64,000 nucleotides of DNA from Hydrangea macrophylla. Lineage: Eukaryota > Streptophyta > Magnoliopsida > Cornales > Hydrangeaceae. The notes below the pieces were generated by a model. The model was not told the DNA's origin. It made no database searches and was given only the letters and a program-made list of their open reading frames with translations. The DNA lies in assembly GCA_033977485.1 (NCBI GenBank), contig CM066993.1, forward strand, positions 29,626,001-29,690,000, written 5' to 3'. Numbering within the stretch: the stretch's first letter is position 1; each line of letters opens with the position of its first letter. Made by a program: the position numbers and the translations under genes. Positions 1 through 11,125 of this stretch are shown one piece after another.

Positions 1-1492
1 TGTATCTAAAATGTGCAAAGGTTGTAGTGTGTTTTGGGTACATGGATTTCTAGAATGACTTAGAAGTCTAAAATGTGTATGAATGAATGAATGAAATTAA
101 CATGGGATACGTACAAATTTAGTATGAACTACTTCGTAAGATATGAACTAATTTGGAATGCATATAAGCATCAAATCAAAGAATGAAAGTTAAAATGTGC
201 TTGCTGTGAATAGTGGACAGAACAGTAGCATCATCTTTTGGAAATTGAAAAGAGGGGTTAGGCATGTTTTCAACGCGTGATTTTTTATGTAGATGTTCCT
301 TATTGTGTCTAGAACACAACCCAAAAGGCCAATCTTGAATAGCTATCACAGATTGAGAGAAATTATATAAACAATAGAGGTCACTCAGAAACAGAGTCCG
401 TACTGTCGACTGAAATGTTAGAAAATATTAGAAAATGAAAAAGAATGATCTAAGGGCCCATTTTATACCGAAAGTTCCCTAAGACATTTAATTTTAAGGG
501 AAAAATAAGTTAAGACCACCCCGTTTGGAAAATATTTCTGTAAAAGAGGTTGGAAGTGGACCTAGCTGCTGTGACAGCAAAATCAGAATGTTTGGAAGGA
601 ATATTGGGATCCAAATGGACCATTTCCAAGTACTTCCAAGTCAAACCAAAAATCATGGGTGTTCTCCAATGAGTTAGGAAGACTTTTCAAGTGGCCTTGC
701 ATCCATATGTTGAGTATTGAGTTCTAGAGAAATCTTTGAACTCAACTCACTCACTGTTTTGACTCATTGTTTTGAAGATTTTGGAGAAAACAAAGTTTTG
801 TTTCTTGAAACCAAATGAGAGGGATTGAGAGGGGTTTTGAAATAGATGTTTTGAAAGCACATTTTCAATACTCAATAAGGATTATAGCCACTTAAAATGT
901 CAACATTAAACTCATCATCAAGAACCTCCAAGATTGTTGGAGAGATTTATTTTTATGTTTGAACATAACTTCAATACATTTCAAGAATACCTTGGAAGTA
1001 TTGAGGTTATGATCATCATCTATCAAACATGTTTTTGAGGTCAAGAGCTACTATCCATAAGGATTCACTCACCCCAAACTTCATGTCATCACTTAGATGA
1101 TGATGAACTAGTAAGTAAATAAAGAAAAGAAAAAGAAATGAGATAAGGAGAGATGAACATATATATAATCAAAGAAAGTAAATAGCAATCAATAGATGAT
1201 AATCAATGTGATTTTGGACTTGTAGCTTGGTGTTTCACTCATAGATTTTGACATTTGGACATGGAAGTAGCTTCCTATCTCATGAATGCTCAAGAATGAG
1301 GGTTGGAGTGGACTTTGAATGTGAAGTATATAGAAGGATGATGGAAGAAAACAAGAATAAAACTCACTTTCTTATGGAAAATCAATGGGAGAAGCTCCCT
1401 TTCTCTCTTCTAAACCTATCTCTATCTCTCTTCTTCTCTACAACTTTTCAAGCTTTTCACTTGGCCCCCCCAAAATGAAGAGCAATGGGGGG

Positions 1493-1545
1493 TTTAAATA
1501 GGGCAATTTGGGGTGGTTTTGGGGTTTTAGAAGTACTCCCATTGG
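1493..1545 (-). promoter_or_regulatory. Putative LTR promoter (TATA-like and CCAAT boxes)
   Basis: On the minus strand CTATTTAAAC (1493-1501) follows a CCAAT motif (1541-1545) by about 40 bases, in the transcription sense of the antisense LTR. This spacing suits an LTR U3 promoter. It is a motif reading only. Confidence 0.4.
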
Positions 1546-2076
1546 TCCCAAACAACTGTGAACATAAAACTATGTCGTTTTGGCTTTCAATTAATCAATT
1601 TGGACCCCCAAAAAAATTACAAAAATGGACTCTGCGGGGGTTGAGTGCCGCGGCGGCACTGGGCCAGTGCCGCGGTGGCAGTGGGCCAGTGTCGCGGCGG
1701 CACTGCTCCTCAGAAGCCCAGAAAATTACGTTTAGGCCCCCAGAGGTTCCGGTATTCGCAAAAAGGCCCTATTTTGTCCGAAATTCACAGAAAATGCATA
1801 CGAACTCCAAATTGAGGTTGTGATATACCGTTGGAAAGGTAATGGAGTCTACTTTACATACAAAATAGTTCGGGGATAGGTCACTTTGAAAAGTTTTGCG
1901 GTATTCGCGATAAATGCTGATTTGATCGCCTTTTTCGCCTTCGAAAAAAATTCAAAATAAATTCGTTTTAAATCCAGGAATTATGTGCGATATACCGTTG
2001 GAAAGCTATTGACCTCTAGTATCCATGAAAAATATTTGAAAATTGTTTCGGTGCCCCGATTCCAAAGTCAAATCTT

Positions 2077-2455
2077 GGTCAAACTGGTCAAACCTGGGAT
2101 TCCCGGGAAGTTCTGGGAACCTTCGGGAGCTCCCAGGAGCCGATGTTTTCGCTCGATTCTCTTTTAAAACTCATTTTAATACTTTTCTAATGATTCCGGT
2201 GAATTCGGACGATTTTGGTCAAACTTGGTCAAACTTGGTCAAACTCTGGTCAAACCTGGTCAAACCTTGGTCAAATCGGTCAACGGGGACTTTCGGGGAA
2301 CTTCCGGGACTTCCAGGGGTCTCTGGGAGCTGACGATTTCATCCAGTTTTACTTAAAAACTCATTTTATCATTTTTCTTATGACATAGTATGTTTTCAGA
2401 ACTTCGGGACCAAATTTGGGAGTCTTCGGGCTTTCAGGGGCATTTTGGTCAATCT
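2077..2455 (-). repeat. GGTCAAAC array (W-box TTGACC on the minus strand)
   Basis: GGTCAA occurs about ten times, densest at 2217-2285 where copies are spaced 10-12 bases. On the minus strand, the sense of the host LTR, each copy gives TTTGACC, containing the WRKY W-box core TTGAC[C/T]. The array lies some 600-800 bases upstream of the TATA-like box near 1493. Confidence 0.6.
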
Positions 2456-3060
2456 GAGCATTCTGAGAGATAGAGCTGACTTCCAGGAGTCCTTTTGAGT
2501 CTTTTACGATCATTGTGAACCACCAAGCTATGGGTCTCCTAAATCTGATAGCCGACAAAATGGGGTGTCTACACCTATCAAAACCAATTGGATCTTGTAG
2601 TCACTGTACTGAATGCCACCCTTTACCTAAGCGATTGTTCTTGTATGATATTGCATTTTTTTGTACATTAGTTTGCATATATATATATATATATATAATC
2701 AAGACCATATATGTAAACCCTAAGATAATTAATGGAATTTTCATTATAATTGGCAATATAGTCTCTCCATTTCCTTTGCAACCGTGAATTTAAGATGATT
2801 AATTGCATGCACTTGAGATTAGGCAGGAGATGAGGGGCACTAAAGTTGATTTTATTGATTGTATTTTACAAAAGCAGTCTTTGATGAAACAATGATACAT
2901 AGAGGGGTAGAGAGAAAGAATGAGGGGGTGGAGGTGGAAGGTTTAAATGCTCTCTCATTAAAAAAATTGAAAGAAAAACAATTGTCAAATTATTGTCTGA
3001 CCAAAATAAACATCAAATTTATTCTTTATTCTTTATTTTTTTATGTTTGAGTTAATTTTG

Positions 3061-3250
3061 CACTATAGCACTCATTTGAAGTTGTTTCAAGTGTACAACA
3101 CATATAGTAAAAATCAAATGAAATTTAATTCAGTATGTTTTAATGATTTTGCACTATAGCACTCATTTGAAGTTGTTTCAAGTGTACAATATATATAGTA
3201 AAAATCAAATGAAATTTAATTCAGTATGTTTTAATGATATTTGCACTATA
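3061..3250. repeat. 91-bp direct repeat, just over two copies
   Basis: CACTATAGCACTCATTTG recurs at 3061 and 3152, with CACTATA again at 3244. The first two units differ only at a few bases by eye. Confidence 0.75.
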
Positions 3251-3441
3251 TTTTGGCAGAGAAAGTCTTTCATTTTCTTTGTAACGTACAGTAGGAAGGT
3301 GAAGGACATTAAAAGTGGTTTCATTTCATTAGTTGTGTATTGATTAAGATTGGGAGCATGAAAGAGAGAGTGAACAAACAAAGGGTTAAGAGGGATAGGA
3401 GAAAAAGGCGTGAGGTAAGGAACATTAAATTGATTTTTATT

Positions 3442-3444
<3 letters not shown>

Positions 3445-3494
<50 letters not shown>
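3445..3494. repeat. (GA)n microsatellite
   Basis: About 25 uninterrupted GA dinucleotides. Confidence 0.95.
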
Positions 3495-3496
<2 letters not shown>

Positions 3497-4526
3497 CAAA
3501 AGATGGTTATAGAGGGATGAAAGCAAATCATGGAGAGAGTGCCACGTGGCATCTCAAGTCTTCCATATTATAATATTAAGATGATATATATATTATATAT
3601 ATATATATATAATATTAACACCTCGTTTGGATTGTGACTAACGGAGAGAAGAGAAGAGAACTCTCATTTGGGAAGTTTAGTGGGGAGAGAAGAGAAGAGA
3701 AAGTGGAGAGAAAAAGAGCTCACTTTTGTTCCTCCCCAAATCAGAGAGAAATCGGAGAGAAAAGAAGAGAACCAATATTAAGTGGTGTATAAAAGACCAA
3801 TATGTCCCTGTATATTTTTGTTTATTCCAACAAATATCCCTAGCATCATATATATATATATCTACTATACTATAAGAACGAACAAACAAGCAAGTCAAAA
3901 AATATGAACTTCCTATTTTGCCCTTATTGATCTGTATAATTACTCATGTGACCAAAGGTGTCTTACTCTTGCTTTCTAAACAAAAAACAGGCTTCTTCAG
4001 TCATTTTAAGTTTAGACACTACGCAGCCTTTCATGACTCCACATATTGGTTGCCTTTTCTCTCTCTGTCTTTGTTGTTCTTGTCGTCATTCAACTGGGTC
4101 TTCTCTTTCTGTTTGCGCCGCTTGAAAAAATGCAGCCTTCAATTGGGTTTCTCTCGAGGTGGTCGTCGTCTAAAATTTGTGTTGGATTTGGTGATTCAAC
4201 CAGCTGGTGGAGGCAGAAGAAGACATGCCAGATTTACAACCAACCGCTGCTTATTTTTCCCCTTTTTTACTACATTTCTTTACTTCTTCTTTATCCTTGC
4301 GATTCTTCTTCTGTACTTCTCTAACTTGTAAATTGGGGGAATTTGTGAATTTAAATTGTGTGCATTACTTCATTTCTTTACTTCATCTTTATCCTTGCGA
4401 TTGTTCTTCTGCACTTCTCTAACTTGTAAATTGGGGGAAATTGTTAATTTAAATTTTCGGGGTTATGAAATAAGCATCTACTGTTAATAGCTATTCTACT
4501 ACTTAGGTGTTTTGTTTCTGCTGTAG

Positions 4527-4573
4527 CTGCTGTCTTGGAAGGCCTAGCTGGACCTAATTTAGAGTTGGAGCAG
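4527..4573 (+). pseudogene. Exon-like module, copy 1 (about 15 codons)
   Basis: The segment is preceded by CTGTAG and followed by GTATAATC, consistent with splice acceptor and donor. In phase 2 it reads AVLEGLAGPNLELEQ. Related modules lie at 4947-4994 and 8207-8253. I do not recognise the parent gene; it could also be a non-coding repeat that happens to carry splice-like edges. Confidence 0.4.
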
Positions 4574-4946
4574 GTATAATCTATACAAACACCCCCATAT
4601 ATGATTTACACCTCAAATTTGCATATTAGTGTATTCTTCCTTAACTCCAAACAGATTTGGGTTTGTAAATATTGTACAAATTGTTTGCCTTCAATTTTAA
4701 CATCTTTAGTTTCTTCTTCATCCTTGCGATTCTTCTTCTCTACTTCTCTAACTTATAAATTGGGGGAAATCGTGAATTTAAATTGTGTTCATTACTCTTT
4801 GCCTCAAATTTGCAAATTGCTAAACGAGACACCTCTTTTTCCCTGCTATTTTTAGCTTCCAATTGTTATGATTTGTTGGGTTATGAAATGAGCATCTACT
4901 GTTAATATCTATTCTACTGCTAATAGCTATTCTGTTTCTGTTGTAG

Positions 4947-4994
4947 CTGTTGTCTCAGAAAGCCCTAGCTGGACTTAATTTAGAGCTGGACCAG
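4947..4994 (+). pseudogene. Exon-like module, copy 2
   Basis: Same module as at 4527 and 8207, with TTGTAG before and GTATAATC after. It is 48 rather than 47 bases, so its frame differs from the other two copies by one base. Confidence 0.35.
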
Positions 4995-5046
4995 GTATAA
5001 TCTATACAAACACCCTCATATATGATTTACACTCCAAATTTGCCTT

Positions 5047-5120
5047 TGGGTAATACTTGAGACACACCCAAACACACAACTTTTGGGGCACAACTCAAAT
5101 AATGTGTCTATCTCTCTCTT
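5047..5120. mobile_element. Half of a foldback MITE inserted in a Hel-1 repeat block
   Basis: GGGTAATACTTGAGACACAC followed by an ACTTTTGGGG core matches the right arm and loop of the 114-bp foldback element at 52515-52628. The other copies of the surrounding repeat block lack it, so it looks like an insertion. Only one arm is clear. Confidence 0.5.
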
Positions 5121-6333
5121 GTAGATTTGGGTTTGTCAATATCGTACAAATTCTTCGTCTTAAATTGTAACTAACCTGCACCTCCACAGTTTCCAGTCTT
5201 CGCATATTCATTGACAAATTGCCAAAGTTTGTTCTTCCTACCTCTTGGATCATCTATGCTCTTAGTCTTTCCACATACTCACCTTTCCAAATTCATAATG
5301 GGTTCCTTAGCATCCCAGTGATTCTGTGCTTAATGGTAACTGCTATAAAAAAAATACAAATGAATGGAAATTAATAATTGACTTCTCTGTAAGAATGGAT
5401 TAAATTCTTAATATGGTAATAACTAATAAGGTGCTAAAATTCGTACTTGTTGTTTAATATATGGACAATGAGTACAATTGTGTGAATAGGGTTTAGGGTT
5501 AGTTGGACAAAGCATAGGAAGTAAAAAAAAAAACCCCTTAGAAAATAAGCTATCAAAAGTCAGCTTGTTTTTCTAAGCAAGATTGTTGATTGAAACCTCA
5601 TTTGAGAGAAGAAGTTTTCCAAATTGTAAATATTAGTGACCAATTTCTAAATAGCGACTAAAATAGCCACTTTTTTTTTTTTTTACTTTTTTAAAAATGA
5701 ATAATAAATATCCCAAAAAATATTGACCCAAATGTAACTAGCCACAAGATTGTTGATTTAAACCTCATTATTATATTAATTAAAATTTTAGAAGCTCACT
5801 TGAAGGAAATTATTTGTCTAAAATGACAGATTTACCCTCACACAAAGTAATATATCCTCACCACGTATAGATAGATGTATGAGTAATTATGGTGTAGTGA
5901 AGGGAAAAAGAGGAGGTTCATATTTTTGGACACGCTAGCTTCCAAAAAAAAGTGGTTATATATTTCCACGCATTTACAATAAGTAAAAGTCAATGTCTAT
6001 GTAAACATACACACGCTTTATCCTATTGCATACAATAAATCTATGCTTAATTTCAATTGGACAAGGAAAGTCAATGTCGTTTCAATAAAACTATAACGTT
6101 CATTGTAACTCATTAATCAGCGTACTCAAGTCATATAATGGACTGTCTTTTAACTTTCTATAGAAACTGTGTATAATCACGAATAATGTATTTCATGTAT
6201 CATAATCACTTACACCATGAAGTTAAAAAATACAATAACGCTATGTGTAGAAAGTCTTATTTTTCCAAAGCAAGTGTACGTTAGCTAACATGAGAATTAC
6301 TCACAAAAACTGAAAGAGATATACATAATATAC

Positions 6334-6561
6334 TTCTTGTCCTGGTTGTGTATAAATGCCACCAGCGGCAAGGTCAGCTGCAACAGTTTCTAATCCCTCC
6401 GAGGCGGCCTTTGAGCGATAGTACTTCACAATCAGTAGCTTTGGAAATATAAACGCATAAAGAAGAACACAGAAAAACTCGAAAAATGCAGCAGCTATGG
6501 CAAAGAATAAAACTGCAATGGAAGATAATAGTACATTCGCGATCAGCAAGATAGTAAGCAC
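6334..6561 (-). pseudogene. Captured exon of an equilibrative nucleoside transporter (ENT)
   Basis: The minus strand reads LLYAFIFPKLLIVKYYRS and then KAASEGLETVAADLAAGGI, which I recognise as the loop after a central membrane helix in plant ENT transporters (typically LPKLPIVKYYRSKAASEGSKTV). A hydrophobic segment precedes it and a GT donor follows at 6332-6333. ENTs move nucleosides across membranes with about 11 helices; only one exon of roughly 75 codons is here. It lies antisense to Hel-1 and to the TTL fragment, with no promoter or neighbouring exon recognised, so it is read as a captured fragment. The family call is from memory of the motif. Confidence 0.5.
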
Positions 6562-7670
6562 AACTTCCCCACAAATTTTGTAGTAATCCCTTTGAGTAGA
6601 TTAAAATAAATCTAACTACAATCCTGGACGCAGCATTGGATTTCATGCCAGAAGTATAGGAGCGTATTTCACTGATTTAAGAAAAATATAACTACAATCC
6701 TGGACAAATGCTTGGATTTCATATGTACTTTTATACAAAGCTATCTCTTGATTTATGTGTATAACATAATTGTTATCAAGTAAATTGAAACAAAGCTTAG
6801 GACTGCAAAAAAGTTTCTACTTGATCAATACAAATTGAGTGAGAGTAACTAAAGCGCACCCATCAAAGTTTTTGATCCCAATAACATCTCCTTTACAACC
6901 AGTCATGTTGTAGTTTCTTTTATAAGTCTGGTCAATACGTATCTGGCCCTATATTAACTACATGACACTCATTTCATTCCTTACTAAGATTCAAATTCTG
7001 CAGATATCCAAACAGATTGCTATGCTTTCTATTTCAATGCATTTGGCTTAATGAACTTTCATATATGATGAATTGTATCTGTTTAGATATGAATGGTGTA
7101 TAATTTTGCTTAATGACTCTGTGCTTGCATGCTTGGAATCATGTATGGATTGCTATCTTATGCGGATTTGTCTACCAGTATTGCTATCACTTTTGCCACT
7201 CAACCGCTCTGTCTCTTAATTTGTAAGACAACACTCATTTTATATCTTGATCTTATTGGTTTTTTTTTTTTTTACCACTGATTTCACAAGAATTTCTCTT
7301 AAGTGCTACTGATTCATTTTGTATTAATCTGTTTTAATTCTGTTGTATTTTGTTATCTTTTCCAGCCCTAAATTTTATAGCTAAACAATACAAATATTCT
7401 TTCGGTTCTTGTTCTTCCTTGCATCATCTTGCTTCCTCCATTTCTCCGCTTTTCTCCGACTTTCAGTGCCACCAATGACTCACACACCAGTTCGTCTCTT
7501 TTGCTATAAAAGATTAGGCTACAAGGTAAGCATCTTTTTCTTGTAACAACACCTAAACTCTATATATTGGTAAAATTAGCTACCACACACCAAATTAAAG
7601 ATTGCTTTTGGGTGTTCACTTTGTGTTTGGTGGAAAAAAACAGTTTAGTTTATGTTCTGAATTGAGCCGA

Positions 7671-8660
7671 ATCATTTTGTATTTTCTTCTAATAAAACTC
7701 CTCCTATATTTAATTTCATTTTCTTATTTTGGTTGAAGCTTCAGCTTGCTGTCCTTGTGTTCTATTATTTTGTATCTTTTCTCATAACTCTGCACATATC
7801 CCTTGTTTTTATGCTAGATAACTATTGGATTTTGTATATTTCTTATGTCTTTCAATTGTACCTGAGTTTTTCATTTTTGTAATTTCCATTTTTTCCCTTT
7901 TAAGGGAAAATCTATAATTCTGTTGTTTACCCTTTTTCCTCAAATTTGCAAATTGGTTAAATAAGATTCAGTTTAGGGTTGCTATGTCCTAAGATTCACA
8001 ATTCTCGAATCGGGTTTTGTTTCAGGGAAGCGTTTGATCAAGCAATTGAGAATGTCTAGAAAATTTCAAATCTCAAAATCTCCAATGTGGGTGTTTGAGG
8101 TACTAATTGGAAAATTTCTCCTCTTTTTTGTTGTTTTTTTTTTTTTGGCATATCAGGGTTATGAAATGAGCATTTAGTGCTAATAATTGTTCTGCTTTTG
8201 CTATAGTTACGGTCTCGGAAGCCCTTGTTGGACTCCATTTAGAGTTGGAGCAGGTATAATCTACACAAACACCCCCGTATATGATTTAGAGCACAAATTT
8301 GAGCCTGAGTGTGTTTCGTCTTTAATTCCAATCAGATTTGGGTTTGTCAATGTACTAAAATTTGTTCTTCATCAATTGTAACCAACCTGCACTTTGAGAA
8401 TTCGGACTCTTCCAATGTTTATTGACAACGAGTACAATTGCTAATAATTTGGTATATTCTCTTCTAATAAAACTTCTTGTATATTTTTAATTTAATTCCC
8501 TTATTTGGGTTGAAGCTTCAGCTTGCTATCCTTGTGTTTTATTATTTTGTATCTTTTCTCATAACTCTGCACATATCCCTTGTTTTGATGGTAGATTTCT
8601 ATTTGATTTTGTATTCTTCTTATGTCTATTTGTTGCTCAGAAAATTCTTGGTTCTGCAGT
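7671..8660 (+). repeat. Diverged direct repeat (about 780 bp apart)
   Basis: 7671-7860 and 8449-8640 share TTGTGTT[C/T]TATTATTTTG and ATAACTCTGCACATATCCCT in the same order and spacing. They are probably tandem copies of one captured segment. Confidence 0.6.
8207..8253 (+). pseudogene. Exon-like module, copy 3
   Basis: Preceded by CTATAG and followed by GTATAATC. In phase 2 it reads TVSEALVGLHLELEQ, agreeing with copy 1 at 10 of 15 residues. Parent gene not recognised. Confidence 0.4.
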
Positions 8661-10495
8661 TAACTTACTGGATTATGTTAGACACTTTTCATGGCCTTTG
8701 TCTTGTATTTAAGTGGGTTCTTCAAATTTGGATCAATTAGCAACTTGGGTCAGTATTAGAGTCACTACACGTATTATTGTTACACTCCCGCACAGAAATC
8801 ATTGTATATAATTTGGTTAAGAGTATTGGTTTTAATTACATGATCCTTTTGGGTAAATTAACTTCCATAAAATCAGGGATGTTAGGATGGTTTCTGATTC
8901 TGCATATTTACACACAAATTGACACATAACTTTGTTTACTCTTTTGCTTGTGATTTGGGGTTTATATAAATCTTCAAATTGGGGGAAATTTTCAATTCAA
9001 AGCTAGATAATATTCTGTGTATATTATTGTACCCAGAAAGAAAAGGAAAAACGAGCTTGGATGGAGATTTGTGGTGCGAATCTGTTAGAGACAGATCAAG
9101 CCATTGCTTATGTCCCAATTGAAGCATATTGCTATAAACTCTTTCGACAATTTGGCATTAAAGCGATGCATTTCTTAACCTTCTAATTAAGTTCTTCAGT
9201 TTTCCTAGCTCTGAAATTACTTCCGGCCTTTGGCAGATTGGTGCATGTTGTGTGCATATTATTCTCAATTCTTCTTATCCAAAAGTTTTCCCACATGGTG
9301 TAATTACCTTTTGTTTACTTGTGGAATCCTTTGAAGAAGTCTTCAAGAGTTTCTTTACTATCCCCTTCTTTCTAATCAATTTTGTTATCAACACCCCCCA
9401 AAATATGGTAACTTTTGTTGCAACTTACATCTTACTGATTTGGTTACAACATCGAACAAGTGATTAACAAACTTCTACAGTGTAAAGAAATGAGTTTGCA
9501 TGTTCTTTTTTAACGTTCATTGGTAACTATTTTTTCCCTTTTTTGGGTAAGATTTTTGATTGGTTAATGGGAAAGTGCAAGAGAGTCTCACGAAGTTATC
9601 ATTTAGTACGAACAATGACTTCTTAGCCAGTGATAGAAGTGATTTTAGTTCCTATAATTCAACGGCACTTTTTGTGCAGATTGTTTCACATTATTGTTTT
9701 CTGGCAACTCACGTTTTACGGGAAATATAGTAATTTCCTTGACCCTAACACAAAGTTGTTTCCAAAGCAACCTATTGGGTTGATCCAATTTTTATTATAT
9801 GTTACCATGGAATGTGACAGATCGTTTTCCCTTGTCGTTTTGTTACTATTTCTCACTTTACATATGGGATTAGATGTTAGCATATTTGCGTACGTTGCTA
9901 GATCAAATGTTTTATTGCTAAAATGAAACTGCTTGTTGACTTGCGTCATTTGAGCTTTATACTTCAGTCCTACACCATGAAAGCATGGTTGCAATTTTGT
10001 AATAATCGAATCTTTGATTACTCTTTCTCAGGTCTCAAGGATGGAAATATCCTGTTTGGGTCAGTGGAAGTTACTTTTGCTGTAAAATAACTTGAAGCTA
10101 AATCTTCATTGCATTTTGTCAAATTATTTAAATTTCCATTGAAGTTACAGTTGTATTTTCGTTCATTTGTTAGCGTCTAGCATGATATATGCATATGCGT
10201 AGATTTTTCTGTATAGAGATAGATGTACACTATCATTCTTACATTTTCCATCCGTAGACACTCACTTCATAACCTCTATTGTTGGTCTTCTATACAAAAA
10301 TATCAAATTCACATGGGGAACATGATAGTTATTAGGAGATAGAAACTTAACTTATCAGACTATGGAAAATAGGGACTTCAAACTTAAATCTCCCATACCC
10401 CAAAAAATGAAAGCGTGTTGATTTTCTGTCAAGTTGATATGCAGAATTCTTAAACGACATGCCAACCTTCATGTTTATTGCAAAGATTGTTCTAT

Positions 10496-11089
10496 AAGTG
10501 TCAGTGATCTTAGAGATGGACAGAGGCACGACATGTGACTGTTTCCTTCAAAATACAATCTCCTCAAATCTGAAAGGTTCACCGAGACTTGCTCGACTTA
10601 CGGGGAAGGCATCTGACTTGATACTTCAAACTCAGTTCTATATTGCAACAAACCAGCTGCTTGGTAAAAGATTGGGATGTGGGAACAATCGGTTGACGAT
10701 TGCAACCAAGCTCTCCGTATCCAACCCAACTACACAAAAGCCCTTCTTCGAAGAGCTGCCTCTAACGACAAGGTAAAAATGCCTTCTCAAGCTTTCTTTC
10801 AGTGTTTACTGAGGGAACGGAGATGAAAACATCAAAAAAAAAAAAAAAAAGAACAAAAAGAAAATAGTTTTGTTCTCATTTTCCTTTCTTTTTAACTTTT
10901 CCTTCTGTATATCCACAAACCAAAGGCCTTGTGTAGGATTGATTAAAATTGTATTTGGTTCAGTCTCCCTTTCTATCGAGTCTTTATGAGAACCAAGTTA
11001 GGTTGGTTTGACAAAGAACGAGTTTCAAGAGAAATGCAACAAACAAACCTCCACCAAACACTTTCTTTTCTTTCTTTCTTTTTCTTTTT

Positions 11090-11125
<36 letters not shown>

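Larger units (their letters stand above)
1..2573 (-). mobile_element. Tat/Ogre-type Ty3/gypsy LTR, antisense, cut by the window edge
   Basis: The right end reads GGGGTGTCTACA, the reverse complement of TGTAGACACCCC, which is the usual 5' start of Tat/Ogre-type LTRs; the LTR therefore reads leftward. The same superfamily start (TGTAGATACCC) is seen at 41656. No gag-pol coding is present. Inside lie a minus-strand TATA-like box near 1493, a GGTCAAAC array at 2077-2455 and a GC-rich GCCGCGGCACT patch at 1640-1710. The other end is outside the window, so length and TSD cannot be stated. It could be a solo LTR or one LTR of an element lying to the left. Confidence 0.6.
2574..3860. other. Intergenic stretch with microsatellites and a 91-bp tandem repeat
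   Basis: No gene is visible. It holds a TA run near 2677-2699, two copies of a 91-bp unit starting at 3061 and 3152 with the start of a third at 3244, a long (GA)n run at 3445-3494, an AT run near 3580-3612 and a purine-rich GAGAGAA region to about 3770. The open frames across the GA run are microsatellite translations. Confidence 0.6.
4280..5180 (+). repeat. Tandemly reiterated intron-like blocks in Hel-1
   Basis: A block containing TCCTTGCGATTCTTCTTC and AACTTGTAAATTGGGGGAA occurs near 4290, 4390 and 4720. A second block with a small exon-like core plus TATAATCTATACAAACACC occurs at 4464-4690 and 4870-5180, and again at 8158-8390. The copies have diverged, so these duplications are old compared with the LTR insertions. 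Confidence 0.65.
5181..10495. other. Hel-1 interior, mostly non-coding repeat blocks
   Basis: Apart from the ENT exon and the module at 8207-8253, I recognise no gene. A block around 7671-7830 (GGTTGAAGCTTCAGCTTGCT and following) recurs at 8449-8600. A short stretch at 7487-7535 (ATG to an AAG|GT border) could be a first exon but has no family signature. The phrase GATTTGGGGTTTATAT recurs near 8952 and 11620. AT richness and T-rich runs before AG suggest intron-derived sequence. Confidence 0.5.

Noticed and set aside
3340..3573. Open frames across the (GA)n run on both strands
   Set aside because: Translation of a dinucleotide repeat (RERERE, LSLSLS); no family, no coding context.
3612..3860. 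Possible MITE with CACCTCGTTTGGATTGTGAC start
   Set aside because: The start resembles some plant DNA transposon ends, but I could not find a matching inverted end or TSD.
10835..11124. Poly-A (10835) and 33-base poly-T (11092-11124) runs as retroposon tails
   Set aside because: No SINE or LINE body or TSD beside them; they lie in a TTL intron.
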